40,847 nucleotides of DNA from Actinomycetota bacterium (GTDB taxonomy: Bacteria; Actinomycetota; Acidimicrobiia; Acidimicrobiales; Ilumatobacteraceae), in assembly GCA_030645675.1 (NCBI GenBank), contig JAUSLQ010000171.1, positions 1-40,847 of the forward strand, read 5' to 3'. Position 1 is the first letter of the stretch. The number at the start of each line of letters is the position of its first letter. Under the pieces are notes generated by a model that ran no database searches, was not told the origin of the DNA, and saw only the letters and a list, made by a program, of their open reading frames with translations. Positions 15,815-23,769 of this stretch are shown one piece after another. Made by a program: the position numbers and the translations under genes.

Positions 15815-15821
15815 CGTTCCG

Positions 15822-16682
15822 TTGCCCACCACCGTGACGACGCCGCTCCCCGGGTTGACGCTCGTGCTGGGCGGGGGCGGTACCGGAGGCATCGCGTGGG
15901 AGACGGGAGTGCTGCTCGGCCTCGCTGAGGCAGGCAGTGAGGTGCTCTCCGTCACGCAGCGCGTCATCGGGACATCGGCGGGATCCGCTGTCGGCGCTCA
16001 GGTGCTGTCCGGGCTGGGGATCGAGGAACTGTTCGGTCGGCAGATCTCGGAGGAACACGGCGAGGTCATGCCCGACTTCGACGCGAGCCTGGCGGCCGCG
16101 GTCTTCACTGCACTGTTGGGCGGCAAACCGCTCGACGTGGGTGCACGGCGCCGCATCGGTGCAGCTGCGGTGACTGCACCGACGCTGCCGCCCGAGGTGC
16201 GTCGCGCAGTGATCGAGTGGCGGCTGCCCAGCCACCAGTGGCCGACCACGCACTTGCAGGTCACGGCGGTCGACTGCGAGAGCGGAGATCTCGTCGTGTT
16301 CACGCGCGACAGTGGCGTGTCGTTGGTCGATGCGGTGATGGCCAGCTGTGCGGTGCCGACCATGTGGCCGGTCGTGAGCATCGGGGGTCGGAGCTACATG
16401 GACGGAGGCATCTGCTCGCCGGTGAACGCGCTCCTCGCGGGCGATGCGGCGCGGGTGCTGGTGCTGACACCGCTCACCGGCCCGATGGGCGCCTCCACGC
16501 TCGTGGAACTCGAGCAGCTGCGCGCGAACGGAAGCCGCACGGCCGTGATCAGCGCGGACGACGACGCGATCGCGGCGATGGCCAACCCGCTCGATCCTTC
16601 GTGTCGCGCGCCTGCCGCCGAGCAGGGTCGTCGCCAAGGCCGCGCCGCCGTCGAGCAGGTGCGACTGCTGCTCGCTGATTGA
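15822..16682 (+). CDS. Patatin-like phospholipase/esterase
   Basis: The 286-residue patatin-fold protein has oxyanion-hole glycines LVLGGGGTGGIAW (14-26), nucleophile S52 in GTSAGS and the catalytic-dyad D194 in YMDGG. It should hydrolyse an acyl ester (lipid or steryl/CoA ester). There is no signal peptide, so it is cytosolic. The start could be TTG 15822 or GTG 15834; both precede TLVLGGGG and neither has a clear ribosome site. It lies 7 bases after the thiolase stop and is probably co-transcribed with it. Confidence 0.88.
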   Translation: MPTTVTTPLPGLTLVLGGGGTGGIAWETGVLLGLAEAGSEVLSVTQRVIGTSAGSAVGAQVLSGLGIEELFGRQISEEHGEVMPDFDASLAAAVFTALLGGKPLDVGARRRIGAAAVTAPTLPPEVRRAVIEWRLPSHQWPTTHLQVTAVDCESGDLVVFTRDSGVSLVDAVMASCAVPTMWPVVSIGGRSYMDGGICSPVNALLAGDAARVLVLTPLTGPMGASTLVELEQLRANGSRTAVISADDDAIAAMANPLDPSCRAPAAEQGRRQGRAAVEQVRLLLAD

Positions 16683-16694
16683 TCCGACCGGACC

Positions 16695-17759
16695 TCAGCG
16701 GTCGACGAAGTGCTGCAGCGTAGGCCCCAGCAGGTCGGGGATCGCGCCGTGGATGACGATCTCGTCGGCCCCGGTGGCCAGGTACTTCTGCAGGCGGCGA
16801 GCACACGTGGCGGCCGAGCCGGTGGCGGTGCCTTCCTCCAGCCAGTGGCGGGGCAGCGAGGCGGCCACCTCGGCCAGCTGGTCCTTCGTGAACGCGGTAT
16901 CGGCCGCGCCGCGCAAGCCTTCCAGCATCGGGTGCGCGCGCAACTTGGCCAGCTCGGCGGTGTCGAAGCCGTTGACTCCGGCGAGCAGTTCGCCGAACTC
17001 GGGGATCTGGTAGTAGGTCACCGCCCGGCCGCCCACCACGGCCGCCTCCTGGCCGGCTGTCAGGTCGGGGGCGGTCACGACGGTGGCGTACACCTTCACC
17101 GACAGCGGGTCGCGGCCGGCCGCCTCGGCGGCGGCACGGACGCGCGCGACCGCCCGGCCGACGGCCTCGGTGGTGAGCATCGGGTGCAGGATCGCGCCGT
17201 CGAAGTGGGTGCCGGCGAGATCGAGCGTCTTCGGGCCGATGGCGGCCAGCACGATCGGCGGCGGCGCCACGTCGGGCAGGTCGCCCAGCCGCAGGGAGGG
17301 GAACCGGCCGGCCGGCCCGTCGTACCGCACCTTGCCTCCCTTGCAGAGCGTGCGGAACATCTCGGCGAAGTCGATCAGCACCTGGTTGGTCATCGCCGGC
17401 AGCCCGACCGCCTTCCACATCGGTGCCGTCGAGCGGCCGACACCGAACACGAAGCGCTCGCCGCTGAGCGACTGCATCGTCATCGCCATGCTGGCCAGCG
17501 CCAGCGGATGACGGAACGCGAAGTGCGAGATGCCCGACGCGATCGTGGCCCGCGACGTGGCCTGGGCGATGGCGCCACCGAGCACGCCCAGGTCTTTCGT
17601 GCCGTAGCGCTCGCTGATCCAGATGGTGCCCAGACCGAGGTGCTCGGCGGTCTGCGCCTGGCCGACAGCCGCCCGCGGGTCGCTGACCCGCCCCGGCAGC
17701 ACGTAGGCCCCAAGGCGGTCGAGGGGGCTCGGTTCTCCGGGTGTACGGGCGGCGGGCAT
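16695..17759 (-). CDS. LLM-class flavin (probably F420)-dependent oxidoreductase
   Basis: The 354 residues from ATG 17759 form a luciferase-like TIM barrel: LGAYVLPGRVSDPRAAVGQAQTAE, GLGTIWISERY, ATIASGISHF, GERFVFGVGR and a C-terminal GADEIVIHGAIPDLLG. Actinobacterial members of this subgroup commonly use F420 and act as dehydrogenases or reductases in redox detoxification or catabolism. The substrate is unknown. An in-frame GTG at 17777 would add six residues (MCQTNP); the ATG is preferred because the conserved part begins after it. The start is 11 bases from the operator shared with the divergent phosphotransferase. Confidence 0.9.
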   Translation of the reverse strand: MPAARTPGEPSPLDRLGAYVLPGRVSDPRAAVGQAQTAEHLGLGTIWISERYGTKDLGVLGGAIAQATSRATIASGISHFAFRHPLALASMAMTMQSLSGERFVFGVGRSTAPMWKAVGLPAMTNQVLIDFAEMFRTLCKGGKVRYDGPAGRFPSLRLGDLPDVAPPPIVLAAIGPKTLDLAGTHFDGAILHPMLTTEAVGRAVARVRAAAEAAGRDPLSVKVYATVVTAPDLTAGQEAAVVGGRAVTYYQIPEFGELLAGVNGFDTAELAKLRAHPMLEGLRGAADTAFTKDQLAEVAASLPRHWLEEGTATGSAATCARRLQKYLATGADEIVIHGAIPDLLGPTLQHFVDR

Positions 17760-17769
17760 CGGGTTAGTC

Positions 17770-17783
17770 TGACACACGTGTCA
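17770..17783. promoter_or_regulatory. Operator TGACAC-AC-GTGTCA containing the phosphotransferase start codon (site 5)
   Basis: A perfect 6+2+6 palindrome. The GTG start of the plus-strand phosphotransferase (17778-17780) is the first triplet of the right half-site, exactly the position that ATG has in the ligase site at 7846. On the other side the LLM gene starts at 17759. Binding here would block both divergent genes. Confidence 0.7.
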
Positions 17784-18848
17784 TCTGCCGTCACCTCCCG
17801 CGACCACGACGAAACCACCGCCACGCTGGTGCAGTACCTGTCGCGGCGGCTCGGTGTCGACACCGTCGAGATCAGCGATCTCAGCCTGCCGAAGGCGGGC
17901 TTCTCCAACGAGACCATCCTCGGTCGCGCCGTCTGGGCCGACCGGGCGGGAGCGCACTCGCGCGACTTCGTGCTGCGCATCCAGCCCACAGGCCATCAGC
18001 TGTTCGTCACGCCCGACGCCATCCGCCAGGCGCAGGTGGTGTCCAGCCTGGCCGGCCACGTACCGGTACCCACCGTGTGGCTCACCGAGGCCGACCCGGC
18101 GGTGTTCGGCGCCCCGTTCTACCTGATGGACCGCTCGTACGGCCGGGTTCCACCCGACGTGCCCACGTTCCACAAGAAGGGCTGGGTGGCCGACCTGCCC
18201 GAGCCGCAGCAGCGCCTGGTGCACGAGAACGGCATGCGCGAGCTGGTGCGCCTGCACGGCATCGCCGACCTGGCCCCGTTCCAGTTCCTCGACACGCCGG
18301 GCGACGGGGCGACGGCGCTGGAGCGCTACGTGCGCCACATCCACGGCTGGTACGAGTGGTGCGCGCCGGTGCGGGTGCACGCACCCGAGGTGATCGACCG
18401 GGCGATGCAGTACGCGCTCACCGAGATGCCCACCGACGACAGCGCGACCATCGTCTGGGGCGACGCCCGCATGGGCAACATCATGTTCGGCGACGACCTG
18501 TCGGTGGCCGCGATGTTCGACTGGGAGGGCGCCACCCTCGGCCCGCCCGAGATCGACGTCGCCTGGTGGGTGCTGTTCGACGAGTTCCTCTGCGAGAGCC
18601 GCGGCGCCACCCGCCTACCTGGCATCGCCGGGCGCCAGGAGTTCTTCGCGAAGTACGAGGAGCTCAGCGGCCGCTCGCTGCGCAACATCGACTACTACTC
18701 CGTGCTCGGCGGCCTGGTGCTGTCGATCATCAACAGCCGCCTGGCCGACCTGCTCGTGAAGAGCGGTGCCACCGAGCCGGCGATGGCGGCGAAGTTCGTC
18801 ACCTGGGTCACCGACATCACTACCCGCCACCTCGACGCACTGGGCTGA
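17778..18848 (+). CDS. Aminoglycoside-phosphotransferase-like kinase (ACAD10/11-type)
   Basis: The 356-residue APH/choline-kinase-fold protein shows AGFSNETIL (phosphate loop region), FVLRIQPTG for the ATP-site strand, IVWGDARMGNIMFGDD (Brenner catalytic loop, W for the usual H) and AMFDWEGATLGPPEIDVAWW (metal-binding Asp). Bacterial relatives next to acyl-CoA dehydrogenases resemble the kinase domain of ACAD10/11, which phosphorylates 4-hydroxyacyl-CoAs; a similar role here is inference. GTG 17778 is chosen because no other start precedes the conserved region and it lies within the operator, mirroring the ligase at 7854. No ribosome site is present, so the mRNA is probably leaderless. Confidence 0.85.
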   Translation: MSSAVTSRDHDETTATLVQYLSRRLGVDTVEISDLSLPKAGFSNETILGRAVWADRAGAHSRDFVLRIQPTGHQLFVTPDAIRQAQVVSSLAGHVPVPTVWLTEADPAVFGAPFYLMDRSYGRVPPDVPTFHKKGWVADLPEPQQRLVHENGMRELVRLHGIADLAPFQFLDTPGDGATALERYVRHIHGWYEWCAPVRVHAPEVIDRAMQYALTEMPTDDSATIVWGDARMGNIMFGDDLSVAAMFDWEGATLGPPEIDVAWWVLFDEFLCESRGATRLPGIAGRQEFFAKYEELSGRSLRNIDYYSVLGGLVLSIINSRLADLLVKSGATEPAMAAKFVTWVTDITTRHLDALG

Positions 18849-18978
18849 CTGCAGGTCGGCGGGCCACCGCGCGCGGCTTGGCGTGCGCGGCTTGGCGTGC
18901 GCGTGTCCGAGGTCACTAAGGTCTCCTCCGGGGTTACGAGACATCACGTTTCACAGCACATCTGAAAGAGAGAGCATC
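18849..18978 (+). promoter_or_regulatory. Leader region of the SDR/ALDH operon with a 14-bp tandem repeat
   Basis: GCGCGGCTTGGCGT occurs twice in tandem at 18871-18898, followed by an AT-richer segment with possible promoter elements around 18915-18945 and the ribosome site GAAAGAGAGAG before ATG 18979. The TGACAC-type operator is absent here, so this operon may be controlled differently from its neighbours. Confidence 0.4.
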
Positions 18979-19833
18979 ATGGCCGGTCGCCTGGAAGGCA
19001 AAGTCGCATTCATCACGGGCGCAGCACGCGGGCAGGGCAAGAGCCACTGCATCCGCCTGGCGCAAGAGGGCGCCGCAATCATCGCCGTCGATCTCTGCGA
19101 GCCGATCGACACCGTGGCGTATGCGCTGGGCACCGATGCCGACTTCGCCGACACGGTCGCGCAGGTGGAGGCCATCGGTGGCCAGATCCTGGCGTTGAAG
19201 GCCGACGTGCGCGAGCGCAATCAGCTCCGCGACGCGGTCGAAGCCGGCATCGCCAAGTTCGGTGCGCTGCACATCGTGTGCGCCAACGCCGGCATCCTGC
19301 CGATCAAGGGCCGCGACCCCCAGGCGTTCGTCGACGCGATGGACGTCGACTTCGGTGGTGTGCTCAACGCCGTGGCCGTCAGCCTGCCGCACCTGGGTGC
19401 CGGCGCTTCGATCATCCTCACCGGCAGCACGGCCGGCCTCATCGAGGGCTCCGTCAACAACCCGGCGCTCGGGCCTGGCGGCTCGGGCTACGGCCTCGCC
19501 AAGAGCTTCATCGTCAAGTACACCGAAGTGCTGGCGCTGCAGGTGGCGGAGAAGATGATCCGCGTCAACGCGATCCACCCCACGAACTGCAACACCAACC
19601 TGCTGCACAACGACGAGCTGTACAAGCTGTTCCGCCCCGACCTGCCGAACCCAACCACCGACGACGTGATGCCGGCGTTCAACGTGTTCCAGGCGATGCC
19701 CATCCCGTACATCGAGCCGGTCGACATCAGCAACGCCGTGCTGTGGCTGGCCAGCGACGAAGCCCGCTACGTGACGGGCGTGAACCTGCGGGTCGACGCC
19801 GGCTCGTACATCAAGGCCCCCAACGGGCTCTGA
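18979..19833 (+). CDS. Mycofactocin-coupled-type SDR family oxidoreductase
   Basis: The 284-residue SDR begins GRLEGKVAFITGAARGQGKSH, and the GARGQGxSH glycine motif, long insert after DLCEPIDT, and VNAIHPTNCNTNLLHN are hallmarks of the SDRs that hold NAD(H) tightly and pass electrons to mycofactocin. Catalytic residues are S150, Y171 and K175. It should oxidise a secondary or cyclic alcohol. A typical C-terminus (YVTGVNLRVDAGSYIK) is present. GAAAGAGAGAG precedes the ATG; earlier in-frame codons are shadow. It heads an operon with the aldehyde dehydrogenase 44 bases downstream and another SDR. No mycofactocin maturation gene lies in this window. Confidence 0.92.
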   Translation: MAGRLEGKVAFITGAARGQGKSHCIRLAQEGAAIIAVDLCEPIDTVAYALGTDADFADTVAQVEAIGGQILALKADVRERNQLRDAVEAGIAKFGALHIVCANAGILPIKGRDPQAFVDAMDVDFGGVLNAVAVSLPHLGAGASIILTGSTAGLIEGSVNNPALGPGGSGYGLAKSFIVKYTEVLALQVAEKMIRVNAIHPTNCNTNLLHNDELYKLFRPDLPNPTTDDVMPAFNVFQAMPIPYIEPVDISNAVLWLASDEARYVTGVNLRVDAGSYIKAPNGL

Positions 19834-19877
19834 TCTCCACCACCACTCATCACACGTTCGCAACGAGGAGACCCAAG

Positions 19878-21353
19878 ATGGCTGACCTGAAGTTCACCCC
19901 CGAACGCCGCATGCTGATCGACGGCCAGCTGGTCTTCGCCGACAGCGGCAAGGAGTTCGACAACATCAGCCCTGTCACCGAAGAGGTGCTGGGCACGGTG
20001 GCCGACGCGTCGGCGGCGGAGATGCAGCGGGCCATCAAGGCTGCCCGCCGCGCCTTCGACACCACCGACTGGAGCACCAACCACCAGTTCCGCAAGCAGT
20101 GCCTGCTGCAGCTGCACGAGGCGCTGGTGGCGGAGAAGGAAGAGCTCCGCGAGGAGATCATCGCCGAGACGGGCGCGCCGCGTGCGGTCACCTACATGGC
20201 TCAGGTCGACGGGCCGCTGGCCGACGGCGTGCTGTGGCCCGCCCACCAGATCGACGAATTCCCGTGGAAGCGTCGCCTGCCCGACGCCGAGATGTTCGGC
20301 TCGGTCAGCCACCGCGAGGTGTGGAAGGAAGCGATGGGCGTGATCGGTGCGATCACCCCGTGGAACTACCCGTTCGAGGTCACCATCAACAAGGTGGCGC
20401 AGATCCTCGCCACCGGCAACACGATGGTGCTGAAGCCCGCGCCCGACACTCCGTGGAACGCCACCCGCCTGGGCCGCATCGTCGCCGAGAAGACCGACAT
20501 CCCGGCCGGCGTGTTCAACGTCGTGACGTCATCCGATCACTTGGTCGGCGAGGAGCTGACGCTGTCGCCCGACGTCGACATGATCTCGTTCACCGGCTCC
20601 ACCGCCACGGGCAAGCGCATCATGGAGAAGGGCGCGGCCACGCTGAAGCGGGTGTTCCTGGAGCTCGGCGGCAAGAGCGCGATGATCGTCCTCGACGACG
20701 CAGACTTCTCGGCCGTGGTGCCGATGGCCTCCATCGTGTGCATGCACGCCGGCCAGGGCTGCGCGATGCAGACCCGCCTGCTGCTGCCCCGCTCCCGCTA
20801 CGAGGAAGGCGTCGAGCTGATCAAGGCCGGCATGAGCTTCTTCCCCTACGGCGACCCCGACGACATGGCCAACATGATGGGGCCGCTGGTCAGCGAGAAG
20901 CAGCGCGACCGTGTGCTCGGCTACATCCAGAAGGGCATCGACGAGGGCGCCAAGCTCGTCGTCGGTGGCGGCAAGCCGGCACAGATGGAGAAGGGCTGGT
21001 ACGTGGAGCCGACGCTGTTCATCGACGTCGACAACTCGATGACCATCGCCCGCGAGGAGATCTTCGGGCCGGTGCTGTGCGTCATCCCGTACGACGACGA
21101 CGCAGATGCCATCCGCATTGCCAACGAGAACGAGTACGGCCTGTCCGGCAGTGTGTTCGGCAGCCACGAGCGGGCGGTCGCGGTCGCTGCCGCGATCCGC
21201 ACCGGTTCCATCGGTGTCAACGGTGGCGTGTGGTACGGCGCCGACATGCCGTACGGCGGCTACAAGACCAGTGGCATCGGGCGCCAGAACGGCATCGAGG
21301 GCTTCGAACAGCACCTCGAGACGAAGATCATCGCCTGGCCCGCCGGGGCCTGA
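19878..21353 (+). CDS. Aldehyde dehydrogenase (NAD(P)+-dependent)
   Basis: The 491-residue ALDH superfamily enzyme has IGAITPWNYPFEVTINK (oxyanion N163), VSFTGSTATGKRI-type cofactor motif as ISFTGSTATGKRIM near 237, general base E262 in LELGGKSA and nucleophile C295 in AGQGCAMQTR, then EEIFGPVL. It oxidises an aldehyde to the acid, not to an acyl-CoA. AACGAGGAGACCCAAG supplies the ribosome site. It lies between two SDR genes in the same direction, forming an alcohol-aldehyde-acid oxidation set that would deliver acids for the ligases in the window. Confidence 0.96.
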   Translation: MADLKFTPERRMLIDGQLVFADSGKEFDNISPVTEEVLGTVADASAAEMQRAIKAARRAFDTTDWSTNHQFRKQCLLQLHEALVAEKEELREEIIAETGAPRAVTYMAQVDGPLADGVLWPAHQIDEFPWKRRLPDAEMFGSVSHREVWKEAMGVIGAITPWNYPFEVTINKVAQILATGNTMVLKPAPDTPWNATRLGRIVAEKTDIPAGVFNVVTSSDHLVGEELTLSPDVDMISFTGSTATGKRIMEKGAATLKRVFLELGGKSAMIVLDDADFSAVVPMASIVCMHAGQGCAMQTRLLLPRSRYEEGVELIKAGMSFFPYGDPDDMANMMGPLVSEKQRDRVLGYIQKGIDEGAKLVVGGGKPAQMEKGWYVEPTLFIDVDNSMTIAREEIFGPVLCVIPYDDDADAIRIANENEYGLSGSVFGSHERAVAVAAAIRTGSIGVNGGVWYGADMPYGGYKTSGIGRQNGIEGFEQHLETKIIAWPAGA

Positions 21354-21360
21354 GGCTGCG

Positions 21361-22137
21361 ATGACCGTCTCGTTCGATCTCACCGGCCGCACGGCGCTGA
21401 TCACCGGCGCCGGGCAGGGGGTGGGGGCCGGCATCGCCGCAACCCTCGCCGCCGCCGGCGCAAAGGTCTACGTCAACGACCTGGTCCCCGCTCGCGCCGC
21501 CGCTGCCGCCGACGAGCTGATCGCAGTTGGCGGCGCCGCCGAACCGCTGGCGTTCGACGTCACCGATCACGAGGCGGTCGTCGGCGCGCTCCAACGCGTG
21601 GGCGGTGTCGACATCCTGGTGAACAACGCCGGCAACGCCGGTGGCGACGGGTGGCCGGGGATGGTGCCGTTCGTGCAGACCGCGCCCAGTGAATGGGCGC
21701 CGTTCCTGCAGGTGAACCTGTTCGGTGTGATGCACTGCGTGCACAGCGCGTTGCCGTACATGATCGAGCGCCGTTGGGGGCGCATCATCACGATCATGTC
21801 CGACGCAGGCCGGGTGGGCGAGCCGAACATGGCTGCGTACGCGGCGGCGAAGGCCGGGGCGGCGGCACTGACTCGTAGCGTGGCCCACGAGGTGGGCCGC
21901 TACGGCATCACCGCCAACAACATCGCGCTGGGCACCATGCGCACCCCGCTCTCCGAGGCGCGGTGGGCGACCATCACGCCGGAGGAGTCCAAGGTGGTCC
22001 TGCAGCGCTACCTGGTGCGGCGGCCGGGCAACCCCGACGACGTCGCGGGCCTGGCGCTGTTCCTGGCCAGCGGTGCCGGCGAGTGGGTCACCGCTCAGAC
22101 CTATCCGGTCAACGGCGGGTACTCCGTCGCGCTGTAG
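21361..22137 (+). CDS. SDR family oxidoreductase
   Basis: The 258-residue classical SDR has LITGAGQGVGAGIAATL (13-29), VNNAG (87-91), S147 and catalytic Y160/K164 (YAAAK), with VNDL after beta-2 suggesting NAD(H). It starts 7 bases after the aldehyde dehydrogenase stop and belongs to that operon. It lacks the mycofactocin-type insert of the first SDR, so the two are probably not redundant. The substrate is unassigned; a hydroxyacyl-CoA or cyclic alcohol is likely. Confidence 0.93.
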   Translation: MTVSFDLTGRTALITGAGQGVGAGIAATLAAAGAKVYVNDLVPARAAAAADELIAVGGAAEPLAFDVTDHEAVVGALQRVGGVDILVNNAGNAGGDGWPGMVPFVQTAPSEWAPFLQVNLFGVMHCVHSALPYMIERRWGRIITIMSDAGRVGEPNMAAYAAAKAGAAALTRSVAHEVGRYGITANNIALGTMRTPLSEARWATITPEESKVVLQRYLVRRPGNPDDVAGLALFLASGAGEWVTAQTYPVNGGYSVAL

Positions 22138-22174
22138 TTCGGGCGTGCCGGCCGACGCTGCCTTCGACAGCCGG

Positions 22175-22193
22175 CTGACACGAGTGTCAGAAT
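22175..22193. promoter_or_regulatory. Operator CTGACAC-GA-GTGTCAG with -10-like CAGAAT, upstream of meta-cleavage operon (site 6)
   Basis: A perfect 7+2+7 palindrome at 22175-22190, with CAGAAT at 22188-22193 overlapping its right arm as at site 4. It lies 78 bases before the dioxygenase ATG 22268 and is the only such site of the four-gene ring-cleavage operon. The GTG inside the right arm (22184) is in frame with the dioxygenase and open, but the coding start is better placed at 22268. Confidence 0.75.
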
Positions 22194-22267
22194 GTGGTTC
22201 CTGTTGCCAGCCTGGCGCGACGCGGTGCCGGTCTGGTCCCGCTCGCCCTGCGAAAAGGGAGCACACG

Positions 22268-22885
22268 ATGCCTGCCATTCCCAACGCCCAGCTCACTCAC
22301 ATGGGGTTGTTCGTCAACGACCCGGCCGTCATGGTCGCGTTCTACACCGAGCTGTTCGGCTTCGAGGTCAGCGATGCCGGCGAGTTCCACGGCAAGCACC
22401 TCACGTTCCTCACCCGCAACACCGACGAGCACCACCAGCTGGTGCTGATCCGGGGCCGCACCGCCGGGCCGGGCGAGAAGCTGCTCGGGCAGGTGTCGTT
22501 CCGCGTCGACACGTTGGCCGACCTGCGCCACTTCCTTCGCCGCTCCGCCGAATTGGGCGCCACCGAGCACGAGGCGCGCAACCACGGCAACAGCTGGAGC
22601 ATCTACTTCCGCGACCCAGACCACAACTTCATCGAGATGTACGTGGTCACCCCCTGGCAGGTGCGCCAGCCGTGGCGGGTGGAGCTGGATCTCGATCTTC
22701 CCGACGCGGAGATCGAGGCGCTGACCAAGCAGCTGATCGACGAGGCGGGGGTGTTCGTGCCGCTCGCCGACTGGACCCGCGAGATGGCGGCCCGCATCGC
22801 CGCCCGCAGCGCCGGCGCCGCTGGCACCGCTGGCCCTGCTGGCCCTGCTGGCACCGCTGGCCCCGCTGGTGGTGACCGGTCGTGA
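22268..22885 (+). CDS. Single-domain type I extradiol dioxygenase (VOC family) with collagen-like tail
   Basis: The 205-residue VOC protein carries the 2-His-1-carboxylate triad expected of an Fe(II) extradiol dioxygenase: H11 (LTHMGLFV), H56 (DEHHQLVLI) and E123 (NFIEMYVV), plus the active-site-like H106 in NHGNSWSIYFRDPDHN. It would open a catechol-type ring next to the hydroxyls (meta cleavage). It is the short single-module type, not the two-module BphC/HsaC length. AAAAGGGAGCACACG precedes ATG 22268. The tail after about residue 185 is GTAGPAGPAG-like and low in complexity. Its stop overlaps the GTG start of the hydrolase by 4 bases. Confidence 0.88.
   Translation: MPAIPNAQLTHMGLFVNDPAVMVAFYTELFGFEVSDAGEFHGKHLTFLTRNTDEHHQLVLIRGRTAGPGEKLLGQVSFRVDTLADLRHFLRRSAELGATEHEARNHGNSWSIYFRDPDHNFIEMYVVTPWQVRQPWRVELDLDLPDAEIEALTKQLIDEAGVFVPLADWTREMAARIAARSAGAAGTAGPAGPAGTAGPAGGDRS
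22818..22872 (+). repeat. Coding repeat for Gly-x-x (collagen-like) tail of dioxygenase
   Basis: A series of GGCACCGCT / GGCCCTGCT nine-base steps encodes Gly-Thr-Ala and Gly-Pro-Ala triplets (GTAGPAGPAGTAGPAGG) at the C-terminus of the dioxygenase, just before the hydrolase start. It is probably unstructured and variable. Confidence 0.85.
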
Positions 22886-23769
22886 CCGCCGACGACCGCC
22901 CCAGCCTGTGGAGCGCGTTGCGCGAGGTGGCGTTCACGCAGAGCTACGTCGATGCCGGTGGCATCCGCACCCGCTACGTGGAAGCCGGCCCCGCCGACGC
23001 GCCGGCGGTGGTGATGCTGCACGGCACCGGTGGCCACTGGGAGACGTTCGCCCGCAACCTGGGCCCGTACTCGCAGCACTTCCGCACCATCGCCTTCGAC
23101 ATGGTGGGCAACGGGTTCACCGACCGGCCCGACTACGACTACGAGATCCCGCAGTACGTCGCCCACGTGCAGGCCACGATGAATGCGCTCGGCGTGCAGC
23201 GCGCTCACCTGCTGGGCACGTCGTTGGGCTCGTGGGTGGCGGCGGCGTTCGCCCTGCAGCACCCCGAGCGGGTGCACAAGCTGGTGTTCATGTCCGCCAC
23301 CGGGCTGGTGGGCACGGCCGAGAACATGGCCCGCATCCGGGCAACGCGCATGAACGCGGTGAACGACCCCGAGTGGTCGTCGATCAAGGCGATGTTCGAC
23401 CACCTGCTGGCCGACGAGAAGGACCGCCTCGACGACCTGGTGTCGTTGCGTCAGGCCATCTATCGCCAGCCCGGCATGATCCAAACGATGGAGCACACCC
23501 TGGTGCTGCAGGACGCCGAGGTGCGCCAACGCAACCTCATCCCGGAAGCCGATTGGCGGCGCATCACGGCGCCCACGCTGACCATCGCGTCGGGCGAGGA
23601 CGTCAGCGAGTACACCAACACCTCCCGCCAGGTCGCCCAGCTGATGCCGAACGCCACGGTGTTCGAGATGCCCGCCGTGAAGCACTGGCCCCACTTCGAG
23701 AACGCCGACCTGTTCAACCAGGTCAGCCTGCACTTCCTTCTCACCCCCACCCCCTCCCCGCGAACTTAA
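22882..23769 (+). CDS. Alpha/beta-hydrolase, meta-cleavage-product C-C hydrolase (MhpC/BphD-like)
   Basis: The 295-residue alpha/beta-hydrolase shows the oxyanion loop MLHGTGGHWETF, nucleophile S114 in LLGTSLGSWVA, D240 in IASGEDVSEY and H268 in AVKHWPHFE. This is the triad and spacing of the C-C bond hydrolases acting on 2-hydroxy-6-oxo-dienoates after extradiol cleavage. It follows the dioxygenase with a GTGA overlap, the expected order of action. The last residues, TPTPSPRT, are unconserved. The stop TAA (23767-23769) lies inside the palindromic repeat at 23758-23799, so the repeat has supplied the end of this gene. Confidence 0.9.
   Translation: MTADDRPSLWSALREVAFTQSYVDAGGIRTRYVEAGPADAPAVVMLHGTGGHWETFARNLGPYSQHFRTIAFDMVGNGFTDRPDYDYEIPQYVAHVQATMNALGVQRAHLLGTSLGSWVAAAFALQHPERVHKLVFMSATGLVGTAENMARIRATRMNAVNDPEWSSIKAMFDHLLADEKDRLDDLVSLRQAIYRQPGMIQTMEHTLVLQDAEVRQRNLIPEADWRRITAPTLTIASGEDVSEYTNTSRQVAQLMPNATVFEMPAVKHWPHFENADLFNQVSLHFLLTPTPSPRT

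Noticed and set aside
22184-22267. GTG 22184 as dioxygenase start, giving a 28-residue extension
   Set aside because: The extension is Cys/Arg-rich and unlike the family, and ATG 22268 has a good AAAAGGGAG ribosome site. The in-frame coincidence is noted as unproven.
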